A stretch of 64,000 bases of DNA from NCBI GenBank assembly GCA_025928335.1, contig JAICJQ010000002.1, forward strand, positions 29,990 through 93,989. The letters are read 5' to 3'. The notes beneath the pieces are model-generated. The model was not told the origin of the DNA, did not search any database, and was given only the letters and a program-made list of their open reading frames with translations. The DNA comes from Gemmatimonadaceae bacterium. GTDB lineage: Bacteria; Gemmatimonadota; Gemmatimonadetes; Gemmatimonadales; Gemmatimonadaceae. This document shows positions 52,859 through 62,991 of the stretch, piece by piece. Both the position numbers and the translations under genes were made by a program. Position 1 is the stretch's first letter, and the number at the start of each line of letters is the position of its first letter.

Positions 52859-55111
52859 ATGAGCGGGCACGAGACGATCACGATTCCGGTGAGCGGGATG
52901 ACCTGCGCGGCATGTCAGGCGCGCGTCCAGCGCGCCCTGGCGAAGGCGCCGGGCGTCGAATCGGCGTCGGTGAACTTGATGACGAACACCGCGACCGTTG
53001 ACTACGACGATACTGTCACGACGCCCGAGACCCTCGTCGGCCAGATTCGCGCGACGGGATATGGCGCCGAGCTGCCCGCCGAGGATCGTACCGCAATCGA
53101 AAATCAGCTCGCGCTTGACGACGAACGCGAGCGTGAGTTCGCCACGCTGAGAGCGCGAGCTCTCTTCGCGTTCGTCGTCGGCGGACTGAGCATGTTCGCA
53201 CCGCTCCTCTTCGGCGTCCCGATGATGGCGGTGGCGGGCAGCGCTCCTGCCTCGTGGTGGGTCTTGCTACTGGCTACGGTCGTGGTGATGGGTTGGGCGG
53301 GCCGCGACTTCTACGTAATGGCATGGACGGCGGCGCGGCACGGATCGGCGAACATGAACACGCTCGTGGCGGTGGGCACCGGCGCGGCATTTCTGTTTTC
53401 CGTTGTCGCGACAATTGCGCCGGGCGCATTGGTCCGCGCCGGTGTCATGCCGCAAATCTATTACGAAGCGGTAACGCTCATCATCGCGTTCGTCCTGGCC
53501 GGGCGTGCGCTCGAGGCGCGAGCGAAGCGGCAGACGTCGCGCGCCATTCGAAAGCTCATCGACCTGCAGCCAGCGCGAGCACGCATCATTCGCGACGGCC
53601 AGGAGGTGGAGGTCGAGGTGCGCGCGGTACGCCCGGGCGACACGGTCGTTGTGCGTCCCGGTGAGCGAATCGCGATTGACGGCGAAGTGGTGTCGGGCGA
53701 GAGCGCGGTGGACGAGTCGATGCTCACCGGCGAGTCGATGCCGGTGACGAAGCGCACCGGCGACCGCGTATTCGGTGGGACCGTGAACCGCACGGGAGCG
53801 TTCCACGCCCGAGCAACAACGCTCGGCGAGGGAAGCGCCTTGGCACGCATCGTTCGTCTGATGCGTGAGGCGCAGGCCTCGCGCGCTCCAATCCAGAACC
53901 TGGCCGACCGCGTCAGCGCCGTGTTCGTTCCGACCGTGATGGCGATCGCATTGGCGACACTCGTCGTTTGGGTGTTGGTTGGCGGACGCGCGCATCTTGG
54001 CCAGGCGATCGCGGCAGCCGTGTCCGTGCTGATCATCGCCTGCCCGTGTGCCATGGGTCTCGCCGTTCCGACGGCCGTGATGGTTGCGACGGGAAAGGGC
54101 GCCGAGCTGGGGCTGCTCATCAAGGGCGGCGAGGCGCTGGAGCGAGCCGGACACGTCGACACCGTGGTCCTCGACAAGACCGGAACCGTGACGACGGGCC
54201 GCCCCGTTGTCACCGACGTCGTGCCGGCGCCGGGGGTTGACCAGAGAATGCTCATAGCCATCGCGGCATCGGCGGAGCGGATGTCGGAACATCCGATCGC
54301 GCAGGCGATTGTGGCGCGAGCCGCCGAGGCCGGGGTGGTTGCGCCGACCGTCAACGGATTTGCCTCGGCGACCGGGCGTGGCGTTCGCGCGGTTATCGAC
54401 GGCGACGCCGTGGTCGTCGGGTCCGAACGATTGGCCAAAGAGTCCGGCATCGATGTCCGTGTGGTCGATGAAGCAAGCCGCCGGCTGTTTGCCGAGGGCA
54501 AGACCGTCGTGTTCGTGAGCCGGCGCGAGGTGCTGCTCGGTGTCATCGCGGTGGCGGATGCAATCCGGCAGAGCTCACCGGAAGCCGTCCGCCGAATGCG
54601 CGACGCGGGCATCGATGTCGTGATGCTCACGGGTGACAACGCAGACACCGCGGCGTCGATCGCGCGTCAGGCAGGGATCCAAAACGTGCAGGCCAACCTG
54701 CTTCCCGAAGCAAAGACCGGCGAAGTCGCCCGACGACAGAACGCGGGAAAGGTGGTGGCGATGGTCGGCGACGGCATCAATGACGCGCCGGCGCTCGCTC
54801 AGGCGGATGTCGGAATCGCCATGGGAACGGGCACCGACATCGCGATCGAAGCGGGCGACATGACGCTGATGCGCGCCGACTTGGGCGGCGTCGCGGACGC
54901 GATCGCGCTGTCCAAGCGAACGATGCAAACGATGCGGGAGAACCTCTTCTGGGCGTTCATCTATAACGTGATCGGAATTCCCCTCGCCGCCGGCGTTCTG
55001 TACCCGAGGTTTGGTCTTCTTCTCAATCCGGTCCTCGCCAGCGCTGCGATGGCGCTCAGCTCGGTGAGTGTCGTAACGAACAGTCTGCGTCTTCGCGGAT
55101 GGAAACCATGA
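52859..55111 (+). CDS. copA: Copper-exporting P1B-type ATPase
   Basis: 750 residues. One N-terminal heavy-metal domain with [11 protein letters not shown] (13-23, Cu ligands Cys16 and Cys19), eight membrane helices, actuator TGES (about 289), the transmembrane CPC metal motif [11 protein letters not shown] (about 394), phosphorylation site DKTGTVT (about 439), the HP dipeptide in SEHPIAQA and hinge [16 protein letters not shown] (about 637). These assign Cu(I) export from the cytosol. The start follows a terminator and a CsoR-like operator; the last codons overlap csoR. Confidence 0.96.
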   Translation: MSGHETITIPVSGMTCAACQARVQRALAKAPGVESASVNLMTNTATVDYDDTVTTPETLVGQIRATGYGAELPAEDRTAIENQLALDDEREREFATLRARALFAFVVGGLSMFAPLLFGVPMMAVAGSAPASWWVLLLATVVVMGWAGRDFYVMAWTAARHGSANMNTLVAVGTGAAFLFSVVATIAPGALVRAGVMPQIYYEAVTLIIAFVLAGRALEARAKRQTSRAIRKLIDLQPARARIIRDGQEVEVEVRAVRPGDTVVVRPGERIAIDGEVVSGESAVDESMLTGESMPVTKRTGDRVFGGTVNRTGAFHARATTLGEGSALARIVRLMREAQASRAPIQNLADRVSAVFVPTVMAIALATLVVWVLVGGRAHLGQAIAAAVSVLIIACPCAMGLAVPTAVMVATGKGAELGLLIKGGEALERAGHVDTVVLDKTGTVTTGRPVVTDVVPAPGVDQRMLIAIAASAERMSEHPIAQAIVARAAEAGVVAPTVNGFASATGRGVRAVIDGDAVVVGSERLAKESGIDVRVVDEASRRLFAEGKTVVFVSRREVLLGVIAVADAIRQSSPEAVRRMRDAGIDVVMLTGDNADTAASIARQAGIQNVQANLLPEAKTGEVARRQNAGKVVAMVGDGINDAPALAQADVGIAMGTGTDIAIEAGDMTLMRADLGGVADAIALSKRTMQTMRENLFWAFIYNVIGIPLAAGVLYPRFGLLLNPVLASAAMALSSVSVVTNSLRLRGWKP

Positions 55112-55446
55112 GGCAAGCGAGCGATCGCGCCGAGTGCGCGTGTGGCGTCCATGAAGGCCGCAAAGCGGTCGGTGTGGACCCGGAGATCAAGACGCGCAAT
55201 CTCAAGCGACTGCGCCGAATCGAAGGACAAGTTCGCGGACTACAGAAGATGATCGACGAGGATCGGTACTGCGCCGACGTGATGACACAGATCGCGTCCG
55301 TGCACGAAGCGTTGCGCGCGGTCGGCCAGGAGCTCATGCGAAATCACCTTCGGCATTGCGCGACGTCCGCGATACGGGCGGGCAGCGGCGAAGCCGAGGC
55401 GATGTATGACGAACTGATCGACATGATGTACCGGAACGCCAGGTAG
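55108..55446 (+). CDS. csoR: Copper-sensing transcriptional repressor CsoR
   Basis: 112 residues from ATG 55108, overlapping the copA TGA in ATGA; an in-frame ATG at 55099 is equally possible. The all-helical CsoR/RcnR fold is seen: [20 protein letters not shown], then the Cu(I) ligands Cys55 (RYCADVMTQ), His80 and Cys84 ([10 protein letters not shown]), the C-H-C triad of true copper sensors. It dissociates from DNA when copper binds, releasing the copA-csoR operon. The first 16 residues add CACGVH, an extra possible metal site. Confidence 0.95.
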   Translation: MRQASDRAECACGVHEGRKAVGVDPEIKTRNLKRLRRIEGQVRGLQKMIDEDRYCADVMTQIASVHEALRAVGQELMRNHLRHCATSAIRAGSGEAEAMYDELIDMMYRNAR

Positions 55447-55574
55447 GCGAAACTTTGCCGTCCGAGCGGCCGCAACAGGCGCGCAACGCACGATTGTTGC
55501 CGAGGTGAGCATTCCGACCGCAGTGGCGGAGCTCGATACACAGCCGAGCAACGCCGTCGTCGCCGTTACGCACG

Positions 55575-57218
55575 ATGCCATTTTCACGAACCCGAAGCCG
55601 GTGCGGCCCGATCGCACGATTCGCCGCCGTCCTCACGCTGGCGATCGTGGCCTCGCGCGGGCTGGCCGCGCAGGCGAGAGCGTTCGTTCCGCCCGATGCT
55701 CCGATCTATGGGGACATCGACCGTCTTTCGGCGTCCGGGTTGATCGATACGATCGTCGTCGGAACGCGGCCGTACACGGAACGCGAGATCGTGCGGCTCC
55801 TGTCGGAGGCGAAGCGGAACCTCGACCGGCGCGCGGGCGCAACGGAGTGGGCGGCGCGCGTGATCGCCGAAGGGCTTCGGCGGTACGACCGGTCGACGCT
55901 CGGTGCCATCGAGACTGTGAGCGTCGACGTGACGTTTCTGGACTCCCCTTATCGCGCTATTCCCGCGGACGGGAACGGCAGCATCGACGCGACAGTCAAT
56001 CCACTGGCCAGCTATCAAGGCGGCCGCCAACTGGTGAACGGTACGACGACGACCGTCGAGACAACCGCCGACGTTTCGCTCGGGCGCCATTTCGCTGCGG
56101 CGTTTCAGCCGCGTGTCGCGTTCGGCATGCCGCGATCGACACCAAGTGACGCGACACTCCGCGTGCAAAGTGGAAGCATCGTCGGATCGTTTGGTAACCT
56201 GGTCGTGGACGTCGGGCGAAGCTACCTGGGATTCAGCCAGTCATATCCATCCGGCTTACTCCTGTCGGGTAATGCGCCGCCGCTCGACATGATCCGTATC
56301 TCGACGGAGCGGCCGACGGCGCTGCCCTGGCTGTTCCGCGTCCTCGGTCCAATGTATGGAACGCTGTTTGTCGCGGACCTCGGTACGTCGTATCAGACGC
56401 ATCCTCATGCGAAGCTCGCCGGCTATCACGTGTCGATGCTTCCGCATCCGAACGTGGAGCTCGGCGCCGAGGTGATTGACGAAACCGGTGGCAATGGCGC
56501 GCCGGCGGGAACGTTCACCGACCGCGTCGTCGATCTATTTCCCGTCTTCGACCTTCCGCTGTTAGAGATGTTGTATCGCGGGTATGGGAACCTGCGATTC
56601 TCGAACAAACTCGCCGGTGGCGATGCCAGGGTCCGCGTGCCGTCCTTCGCGGGAATGGAGATCTACGCCGAGTTTGCGATCGACGACGCGGACATCCGCC
56701 GATTGCGCAGCACGTTGCTGGAGGACGGTGGGATCATCGGCGGTGTGGCGTGGAGCTGCCTGATAGAATGCGGGCGAACGGTTGCGCGATTGGAGTACCA
56801 TCAAACGGGTATCCGCTACTACACACACACCGATTTCTCCAGCGGCGTTCAGCAGGAGGGCGATCTCCTCGGAGACCCGCTGGGTCCGCGCGGGCTGGGG
56901 GGCTATGCGACGCTCGACGCCGAGGTGGGGCGGTTCGGTCGCGTGAGACTGTCGGCGGCGCACGAGGTGCGAAGCGGCAACCTGTATCGTTCGGCGGCGT
57001 CGGATTCGACGCTCTCGGATTTCCATTTCGAGCAGATCGCTCACCGACCAGGCGAGCACCGAACACGCCTGGAGATGGAATGGCGCACGGGCCGCGTGGA
57101 CTCCCGGTGGAGTGTAAAGATGGGATTGGGTGGAGAGCTGGTCACGAACGCGGACTTCGTCGCGGATCGGCACCGGCTGAATAGCATTGCACGAGTGTCG
57201 ACCGAATGGCGCCCTTGA
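55575..57218 (+). CDS. Wzi-like capsule assembly outer-membrane protein
   Basis: 547 residues with a signal peptide (to about LAAQA, residue 34). The N-terminal part (PDAPIYGDIDRLSASGLIDT, RPYTEREIVRLLSEA) and the following barrel with regular amphipathic strands fit the Caps_assemb_Wzi family, whose E. coli member is an 18-strand lectin barrel that attaches capsule to the cell surface. The NVELGAEVIDETGGNGAP and SGVQQEGDLLGDPLGPRG segments are typical of this family. It lies at the edge of a polysaccharide cluster and is convergent with the first glycosyltransferase. Confidence 0.8.
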   Translation: MPFSRTRSRCGPIARFAAVLTLAIVASRGLAAQARAFVPPDAPIYGDIDRLSASGLIDTIVVGTRPYTEREIVRLLSEAKRNLDRRAGATEWAARVIAEGLRRYDRSTLGAIETVSVDVTFLDSPYRAIPADGNGSIDATVNPLASYQGGRQLVNGTTTTVETTADVSLGRHFAAAFQPRVAFGMPRSTPSDATLRVQSGSIVGSFGNLVVDVGRSYLGFSQSYPSGLLLSGNAPPLDMIRISTERPTALPWLFRVLGPMYGTLFVADLGTSYQTHPHAKLAGYHVSMLPHPNVELGAEVIDETGGNGAPAGTFTDRVVDLFPVFDLPLLEMLYRGYGNLRFSNKLAGGDARVRVPSFAGMEIYAEFAIDDADIRRLRSTLLEDGGIIGGVAWSCLIECGRTVARLEYHQTGIRYYTHTDFSSGVQQEGDLLGDPLGPRGLGGYATLDAEVGRFGRVRLSAAHEVRSGNLYRSAASDSTLSDFHFEQIAHRPGEHRTRLEMEWRTGRVDSRWSVKMGLGGELVTNADFVADRHRLNSIARVSTEWRP

Positions 57219-57230
57219 CTGCGTCCGGTG

Positions 57231-58331
57231 CTACGAGGCCAACACCTGCTCAAAGACCGCTAGCGTTTCGGTCGCCGATCGATCCCAGCTGAAGGCGCGG
57301 GCGCGTTCGCGCCCGCGGGAGCCGAGTTGCTGGCGCACCTCAGGACTATCGAGCAGCTCGAGCAAGCGCCGCGCGATGTCCGCGGGATCGTACGGATCGC
57401 AGTACGCGACCGCGTCGCCGCACACCTCGACGAGTGCGTCGATTCTCGACGCGAGACATGCCGTGCCGGCAGCCATCGCCTCGAGTGGCGGAAGCCCGAA
57501 GCCTTCGTAGAATGACGGCTGCACGAGCAGGTCTGCCCCGGCGACGCATTGCTGGAGTGAGGAGAGCTCGAGGTGCTCGGCGAACCGTACGCGGTCGCCC
57601 AGCGCCGCAGAGACCTCTTCGATCCGTCGATCGCTCGTGCGAAGCGCGTCGCGTCGGGAACCGATGATCACGAGATCGTGCGGCACGCGATCGCGTATCG
57701 TCGTGAAGGCTTGGAGCAGCCCGACGAGGTTTTTGTGCGGCTTGGCGAGGCCGACGAACACGATATAGGGTCGCGGCGATGAGCCGAAGTCGGGATTGGG
57801 TGGAATGTCGAACCAGCTCTCATCGACGCCGTTGTGCACAACGTGTGTCGACTGCGCTGTGCCCACCATCCGCTCAAACTCGCGCCGCGTGAAATCGGAG
57901 TCACACATGACCGCCGTTGAGCGGCGTCGCACGGCGGCGTACATCGTCGTCGCGTACTGGCGTCGCAACCAGTGGTTCCGGTATTCGGGCAATGTGAGAT
58001 GCATGACATCGTGCACCGTAACGACGAGCCGAGACGTGGGCGCGAGTGGAATGTTGTAGTGGGGGGCCCAGAAAAGATCGGCGCGGCGCAGGCCGAGCCG
58101 CGCAAAGTCAAGCTGCTCTCGGAGCGAGTACACCCGCGCGCCGGCGACCTTGATCTCCGAGTTGCCGGACGAGACGACATCGCGGAGACGGTCCGGATCG
58201 CCGAGCAAAGTGAAGTGCCAGTCGGGCCTTGCTCGAAGGATTCGCGGCAGTGTGTTGCGTAGGCATGTGCCGATCCCACTCGACGCGATCATGCGCGCGT
58301 CGACGATCACGGACGTTCGATTGCGCGTCAT
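57231..58331 (-). CDS. Glycosyltransferase family 4
   Basis: 366 residues from ATG 58331, overlapping the stop of the next glycosyltransferase in ATGA; the open frame extends to 58367. GT-B fold: the N-terminal half has IVDARMIASSGIGTCLRNTL and LVVTVHDVMHLTLPEY, the C-terminal half YIVFVGLAKPHKNLVGLLQA and the donor-binding ADLLVQPSFYEGFGLPPLEA with the EX7E motif (EGFGLPPLE). It would transfer a sugar from a nucleotide donor to a lipid-linked or growing glycan at the inner membrane. Donor and acceptor cannot be told. Confidence 0.9.
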   Translation of the reverse strand: MTRNRTSVIVDARMIASSGIGTCLRNTLPRILRARPDWHFTLLGDPDRLRDVVSSGNSEIKVAGARVYSLREQLDFARLGLRRADLFWAPHYNIPLAPTSRLVVTVHDVMHLTLPEYRNHWLRRQYATTMYAAVRRRSTAVMCDSDFTRREFERMVGTAQSTHVVHNGVDESWFDIPPNPDFGSSPRPYIVFVGLAKPHKNLVGLLQAFTTIRDRVPHDLVIIGSRRDALRTSDRRIEEVSAALGDRVRFAEHLELSSLQQCVAGADLLVQPSFYEGFGLPPLEAMAAGTACLASRIDALVEVCGDAVAYCDPYDPADIARRLLELLDSPEVRQQLGSRGRERARAFSWDRSATETLAVFEQVLAS

Positions 58332-59482
58332 GAGGCGGTGCGCCGACGAACCTGAAACGACTGCCACTCACGCTCGACGAAGGCCGAGAATTCGTCGCGG
58401 AATATGCGCTCGGCGAACCGCTCGGCATTGACGCGGCATGCTGTCGGCTCGATTCGCTGGGCGTTTTCCTCGAATTGTCGAACCGCGTGAGCGATTGCCG
58501 CTTCGGACTGTTCGTTGAAGAAAACTCCCGTAGGCTCGTCGTGATCGAGGCCACGAATCGTCTCGAGCGTACCGCCGCGGGAATACGCGATCACTGGAAC
58601 GCCGCGCGCCTGCGCTTCCACGGGCGCAATGCCGAAATCGTCTTCAGCCGCGAACAGAAACGCGCGGGCTCCGGCAAGCAGTGATTTCGCTTCGTCGCGC
58701 GTGACGCGCCCGATCAGCTCAACATTCGGTCCTGCCGCGGCGCGGATTTTCTCGACGTCGGGTCCCGCACCGGCGATGATCAATCGGCGGTCGGGAAGTT
58801 GCGCGAAGGCACGCGCGATCAGGTCGATCCGTTTATACGGGACGAATCGGCTCATCGTGAAGTAGTAGTCGCCGGAGCCGGGGCGTCGACTCGCGTCGAA
58901 GCCGAAATAGTCTACATCGACCGGGGGATGAATCACCGTCGACGGGCGGCCGTACGCCCGGGCAATACGATCAGCGATGTACTGCGACAGGGTGACGAAG
59001 GAATCGACCCGCGAGGTGTTCGCGCGGTCCCAGCGCTGGAGGCGATCGAGCAGACGGTTCGCGGCGAACCCTCGAATCCCGCCCGTCAACCCGGATTCAC
59101 GCAGGTACTGCGTGCGGAGATCCCACGCGTAGCGCATTGGCGACAAGCAATAACAGACGTGCAACTGGTGCGAGCTCGTCCGGACACCCTTGGCAACCGC
59201 GTGCGAGTTGGAGATGACGAGATCGAACTCCCCGAGCTGAAGTGAGGACATCGCCGCGGGGAACAGCGGCAAGAAGCGTCGATAGCTGGACGCAACGCCG
59301 GGCACCCGGTCGAGAAAAGTCGTGCACGTGCGCTCGACCCCCACGAAGGACCGATCGGTGTCCGACATCTTGTCGATCAGCGTGAGCACGGTCGCGCCGG
59401 GGAAGATGCGGAGCAACTCGCGGAGTACGAGCTCCGAACCGCCAAGCGTGACCAGCCAGTCGTGTGCGATGGCGACTTTCAC
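58328..59482 (-). CDS. Glycosyltransferase family 4 (WbaZ/MshA-like)
   Basis: 384 residues from GTG 59482, the codon before KVAIAHDWLVTLGGSELVLR, a typical start. The frame runs on to 59674, but this would cross the divergent flippase start at 59647. Motifs: NSHAVAKG, CYCLSPMRYAWDLRTQYL, YYFTMSRFVPYKRIDLIARA, LIIAGAGP and AFLFAAEDDFGIAPVEAQAR with EX7E (EDDFGIAPVE). No ribosome-binding site is visible before GTG; the leader instead has GGGCGA repeats. First of the two coupled glycosyltransferases. Confidence 0.9.
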   Translation of the reverse strand: MKVAIAHDWLVTLGGSELVLRELLRIFPGATVLTLIDKMSDTDRSFVGVERTCTTFLDRVPGVASSYRRFLPLFPAAMSSLQLGEFDLVISNSHAVAKGVRTSSHQLHVCYCLSPMRYAWDLRTQYLRESGLTGGIRGFAANRLLDRLQRWDRANTSRVDSFVTLSQYIADRIARAYGRPSTVIHPPVDVDYFGFDASRRPGSGDYYFTMSRFVPYKRIDLIARAFAQLPDRRLIIAGAGPDVEKIRAAAGPNVELIGRVTRDEAKSLLAGARAFLFAAEDDFGIAPVEAQARGVPVIAYSRGGTLETIRGLDHDEPTGVFFNEQSEAAIAHAVRQFEENAQRIEPTACRVNAERFAERIFRDEFSAFVEREWQSFQVRRRTAS

Positions 59483-59485
59483 AGG

Positions 59486-59517
59486 TGGGCGAATGGGCGA
59501 ATGGTCGAGCGGGCGAG
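59486..59517. repeat. GGGCGA-core octamer repeats in the divergent gap
   Basis: Four octamers on the plus strand: TGGGCGAA twice, TGGTCGAG and CGGGCGAG. They start just upstream of the minus-strand glycosyltransferase GTG. Confidence 0.6.
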
Positions 59518-59646
59518 TGCTGGAGCGGCAGGGGGATGCGGAGCAATGGTCGTGCTCGTGAGGATCTCCGCGGCGACGCCCGATGGGTCTGCACCAGTTC
59601 TTGCCGTGCTCAGGACTCTCCGAACCGACGGACGAGGGCTCTGGTA

Positions 59647-60990
59647 ATGGAAGAGGTCGAATCGTCGCCCGCACTCTCGCGGCCGGGCCATCGGCTGGTG
59701 ATGAACTCGCTCCTTAATGCCGTCGGCCAAGGCGTGCCGATTCTCGTTGCCATCGGCTCCGTCCCGCTGCTTTTGCGCGGGCTTGGAACCGAGCGAACGG
59801 GACTTCTGACGCTCTCGTGGAGCATCATCGGTTACGCGAGCCTGTTCGACTTCGGCCTCGGCCGCGCGCTCACGCAAATTATCGCTGAGCGCCGACAACA
59901 GGACACGGCGAACGGCGAGCTGCCTCGAGTGGTCTCGGCCGCGCTCGGCGCCATGCTGCTCATCGGCTGCGCCAGCGCGCTCGCGATGCTCGTGCTCGCT
60001 CGTTGGGCGACCAGTGCCGGGCTGAACGTTTCACCACAACTGCAAAGTGAGACGCTTGCCGCGGCGCGATTGCTCGCCGTCGGAATTCCCGTCGTCGTGC
60101 TCACGTCAGGTTATCGCGGCATTCTCGAAGCCTACGAGCGGTTCGATCTGGCGAACGCCGTGCGTGTGCCGATCGGGATCTCGACCTTTCTCGGCCCGCT
60201 CATAGCTATGCCATTCACGCACAGCCTGGCGTGGGCTGTGGGCGTTCTGCTCGCCGCGCGAGCAGCCGGGCTCGTGGCGCTGATCGCACTGGTCGAGCGC
60301 GTCGCGCCGAGGCTCACCACCCGTCCATCGCTCCTCCACGCGTCGCTCGGCCCCGTGATGCGATTTGGGGCATGGATGACGGTGAGCAACATACTCAGCC
60401 CTCTCATGTCATCGGCCGATCGCTTCTTCATCAGCGCGATGATTTCGGCCTCGGTCGTCGCGTACTATACGGCGCCGTACGAAATGGTGACGCGGCTCAT
60501 GGCGATGATGGCGCTTGCGGTCGCTACGTCGTTGTTCCCCGCGTTTGCGAGGGCTGCCGACATCTCAACGGCTCGCGTGCTCCTTGGGCGCGGCGTTCGA
60601 TTGATCGCGACGACGTTCGTCCCGGTGATCGTGTTGGTATTCGCGGCGGCACCAACCATCCTGCGGCTTTGGCTCGGCGATGCATTCGCTCGAGAAAGCA
60701 CGGCAGTCCTGCGGATTCTCGCTGTGGGAATTCTCATGAACGGATTTGCGCAGGCGCCATTCGCGATGATTCAGGCACGCGGCCGCGCCGACCTCACGGC
60801 GAAGATTCACCTGGTCGAGTTGCCCTTTTACATCGGGTCTGTCCTCTATCTCATTCGCGTCAACGGCATCGCGGGCGCGGCGGTCGCCTGGACGTTGCGG
60901 GTGACCGTCGAGGCGGTGGTTCTCTTCGTCGTCGCGCGGTCCCTCCTCGACGAACCGGTGATCGAGGCGGCAATCAGCGAAGCGACGTAG
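59647..60990 (+). CDS. Polysaccharide flippase (Wzx/MATE-like)
   Basis: 447 residues with about 12-14 hydrophobic segments throughout. MNSLLNAVGQGVPILVAIGS and LLTLSWSIIGYASLFDFGLG at the start, then FGAWMTVSNILSPLMSSADR, are characteristic of the oligosaccharide flippase/PST group. It would flip undecaprenyl-linked sugar units to the periplasmic side. It is the only plus-strand gene in this part of the cluster, divergent from the glycosyltransferase at 59482 and convergent with GT9. ATG 59647 is preferred because the longer frame overlaps the neighbour's start. Confidence 0.88.
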   Translation: MEEVESSPALSRPGHRLVMNSLLNAVGQGVPILVAIGSVPLLLRGLGTERTGLLTLSWSIIGYASLFDFGLGRALTQIIAERRQQDTANGELPRVVSAALGAMLLIGCASALAMLVLARWATSAGLNVSPQLQSETLAAARLLAVGIPVVVLTSGYRGILEAYERFDLANAVRVPIGISTFLGPLIAMPFTHSLAWAVGVLLAARAAGLVALIALVERVAPRLTTRPSLLHASLGPVMRFGAWMTVSNILSPLMSSADRFFISAMISASVVAYYTAPYEMVTRLMAMMALAVATSLFPAFARAADISTARVLLGRGVRLIATTFVPVIVLVFAAAPTILRLWLGDAFARESTAVLRILAVGILMNGFAQAPFAMIQARGRADLTAKIHLVELPFYIGSVLYLIRVNGIAGAAVAWTLRVTVEAVVLFVVARSLLDEPVIEAAISEAT

Positions 60991-61006
60991 GGACGGCCCA
61001 GTCGGT

Positions 61007-62227
61007 TCACGCCGCGGAATGTCTTGCGGAGCCGAGGAATTCGACGGCCGCCCGCGCAACTTCGTCTGCTGTCACGTCGCGCACGCAGGCCATGGCGTCG
61101 CAGCCGGTGGAACGGAAACAAGGAGCACAGGGCAACGCGTTCGTCAGGACGCGGACGTGCGAGCCGAGCGGCCGCCAGTGTGCTGGATCGCTCGTCGCCG
61201 CCATGATCGCGATGCACGGGACCTGCTCAGCGGCCGCCAAGTGCACCGCGAGAGAGTCGACGCCGACGACCAGCGCGGCATTTCCGAGGAGATATCGGAG
61301 ATCGTCCCACGACGTCCGGTTGCATGTCGAGATGATCGAGGCATCGCCGGCTCGGATTTCCTCGATCGCGGCCATGTCCGGGGCGCCGTGCCCGGTCATG
61401 ACGACAGCGAGGTCTTTGTCGAACTGTCGCAATCGATCGATGAGCGTCCGCCAGTGGTGCGCCGGCCATCGCTTGCGACTGTTGCCGGTACCGGGATGCA
61501 GGACCGCGTAGCGGCCAACGTCGATCCCGAGACCTTCGAGAAAGGCCGGACCGCGCGCTTCGGTTTCGGGCGCGATAGGGGGTAAGTCGTACACCGGCTG
61601 GGCCGACGGCAGGTTGGGGAGGAACGTCCGCATCAATTCGACGTGCTGCTCGACGGTGTGTCGACCTGTGTCGACCCACGGAACGGAATGCGTAAAGAGG
61701 GGACCGCCGCCCCCGCTGGTGTAGCCGATGCGAATGGGAACTTCGGCCTCGGACAGAATCCGAGCGGCGTTCGGAAAGTAGGGATAGAGGTCGACGGCCA
61801 CATCATAGCGCGTCTCGTTGATCTCAGCGACCGAACGGTTGAGGCTTCGCCGATATTCGATCCAGCGCTCGACTGCCGATCCCGAGCGATTCGTTTTCCA
61901 ATGGTCGAAGGCGTGTCGCCAACGAATCGCCGGGTGGTTCTCGAAGACTGGCTGTGACCAGGACGGCGCGAGCACTCCGATCGCGGCGTCGGGGAAGGCC
62001 GATTGCAAGACTGGAAACACGCTCGTCGCAAGGACTGCGTCGCCCAAATGACCGCCGACGCAAACGAGCAACCGCCGAGGAATCGGAACGGACATCGTCG
62101 CGCGTCCGGTTCGAGTGCGTTCGAGCCAGGCATCGCGAGTACGTAACGCGAAGTTGAGCGCGGGATGCTTGACGAGATAGCCGTGGTGAAGCGGCGAGCT
62201 CCGGCGCGCGCCGGTCAGGTGAGCCAT
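61007..62227 (-). CDS. Glycosyltransferase family 9 (heptosyltransferase-like)
   Basis: 406 residues from the ATG at 62227, overlapping FkbM by 13 bases; ATG 62095 before RRLLVCVGGHLGDAVLAT is the alternative. GT9 motifs: GGHLGDAVLATSVFPVL near the N-terminus, AVLHPGTGNSRKRWPAHHWR and LVVGVDSLAVHLAAAEQVPC in the C-terminal donor half. In LPS synthesis such enzymes transfer ADP-heptose; this could be a related sugar transfer for the O-chain or core. Ends near PCAPCFRSTGCDAMACV, a Cys-rich end also seen in heptosyltransferases. Confidence 0.9.
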   Translation of the reverse strand: MAHLTGARRSSPLHHGYLVKHPALNFALRTRDAWLERTRTGRATMSVPIPRRLLVCVGGHLGDAVLATSVFPVLQSAFPDAAIGVLAPSWSQPVFENHPAIRWRHAFDHWKTNRSGSAVERWIEYRRSLNRSVAEINETRYDVAVDLYPYFPNAARILSEAEVPIRIGYTSGGGGPLFTHSVPWVDTGRHTVEQHVELMRTFLPNLPSAQPVYDLPPIAPETEARGPAFLEGLGIDVGRYAVLHPGTGNSRKRWPAHHWRTLIDRLRQFDKDLAVVMTGHGAPDMAAIEEIRAGDASIISTCNRTSWDDLRYLLGNAALVVGVDSLAVHLAAAEQVPCIAIMAATSDPAHWRPLGSHVRVLTNALPCAPCFRSTGCDAMACVRDVTADEVARAAVEFLGSARHSAA

Positions 62228-62991
62228 CGGCGTCTCGCGGATGTCGAGCGAATGGGGCTAAAGAAAAAGTTGTTGATGTATGGCTGCGCGCGGCCTGCGC
62301 GGTGGGTTGGCTCGAGCTGAAACTCCTCGACGTCGAACGCGGACAATGGACGCAGCCGACCCGCGGCATCGAGGAAAGCGCCTTCGTACTCGAGGCACGC
62401 GATCTCATCGAAGACTTCGCTGACCGGTTCGCGATGATGTCGCTGCTCAATCTCGACGAACAGCAAGGGACGGCATCGCCTCAGCGTTTCAGCGGCGCCG
62501 CGCAAGACATCGAGCTCGGCGCCTTCGACGTCGATCTTGATGAACGTAAGATCGGCGAACTCGAAGGCATCGAGTGGCTCGAGGGCGACCTCGAGCGCCG
62601 CATCGGTGTCGGACGTTGCACGGATACTCGCTGACGGCGACGACTCGGATCCGTGGGGAAGATGCAACGTGCCCGTTCCCTTCCCCGCCGAGAGCGCGAC
62701 GGGGTGCACGCGAACGTTCCGAGCTCGGCGGCGTGCGGCATAGGCTCGAAGGACCGCGACGCATTCCGGTTGCGGTTCAAACGCTTCTACCAGTGCGCCG
62801 CGTTTGGCGAGTACGTGCGTGTAAAGCCCGTGATTCGCGCCGACGTCGGCGACGTGATCACCGCGATGGATCGTCGACGCCACGACGGACAGCTCGCGCT
62901 CGAGTAGTCCGCGAGCTCGTTCGTAGAGCAGTCGGATCGGCGGCTGCCAGGCCGCCGGCACACGCTTCCGAATCGATCGCGCGACGCTCAT
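62215..62991 (-). CDS. FkbM family methyltransferase
   Basis: 258 residues. SAM-binding core: HVADVGANHGLYTHVLAKRG (motif I), EAFEPQPECVAVLRAYAA, then FIKIDVEGAELDVLRGA and PLLFVEIE, the FkbM signature of Rossmann methyltransferases that act on sugars. It may methylate a sugar of the surface polysaccharide, for example to cap a chain. Its ATG overlaps the stop of the downstream-in-window Wzy-like gene by four bases, and its 3' end overlaps the GT9 gene, so the three are cotranscribed. Confidence 0.9.
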   Translation of the reverse strand: MSVARSIRKRVPAAWQPPIRLLYERARGLLERELSVVASTIHRGDHVADVGANHGLYTHVLAKRGALVEAFEPQPECVAVLRAYAARRRARNVRVHPVALSAGKGTGTLHLPHGSESSPSASIRATSDTDAALEVALEPLDAFEFADLTFIKIDVEGAELDVLRGAAETLRRCRPLLFVEIEQRHHREPVSEVFDEIACLEYEGAFLDAAGRLRPLSAFDVEEFQLEPTHRAGRAQPYINNFFFSPIRSTSARRRWLT

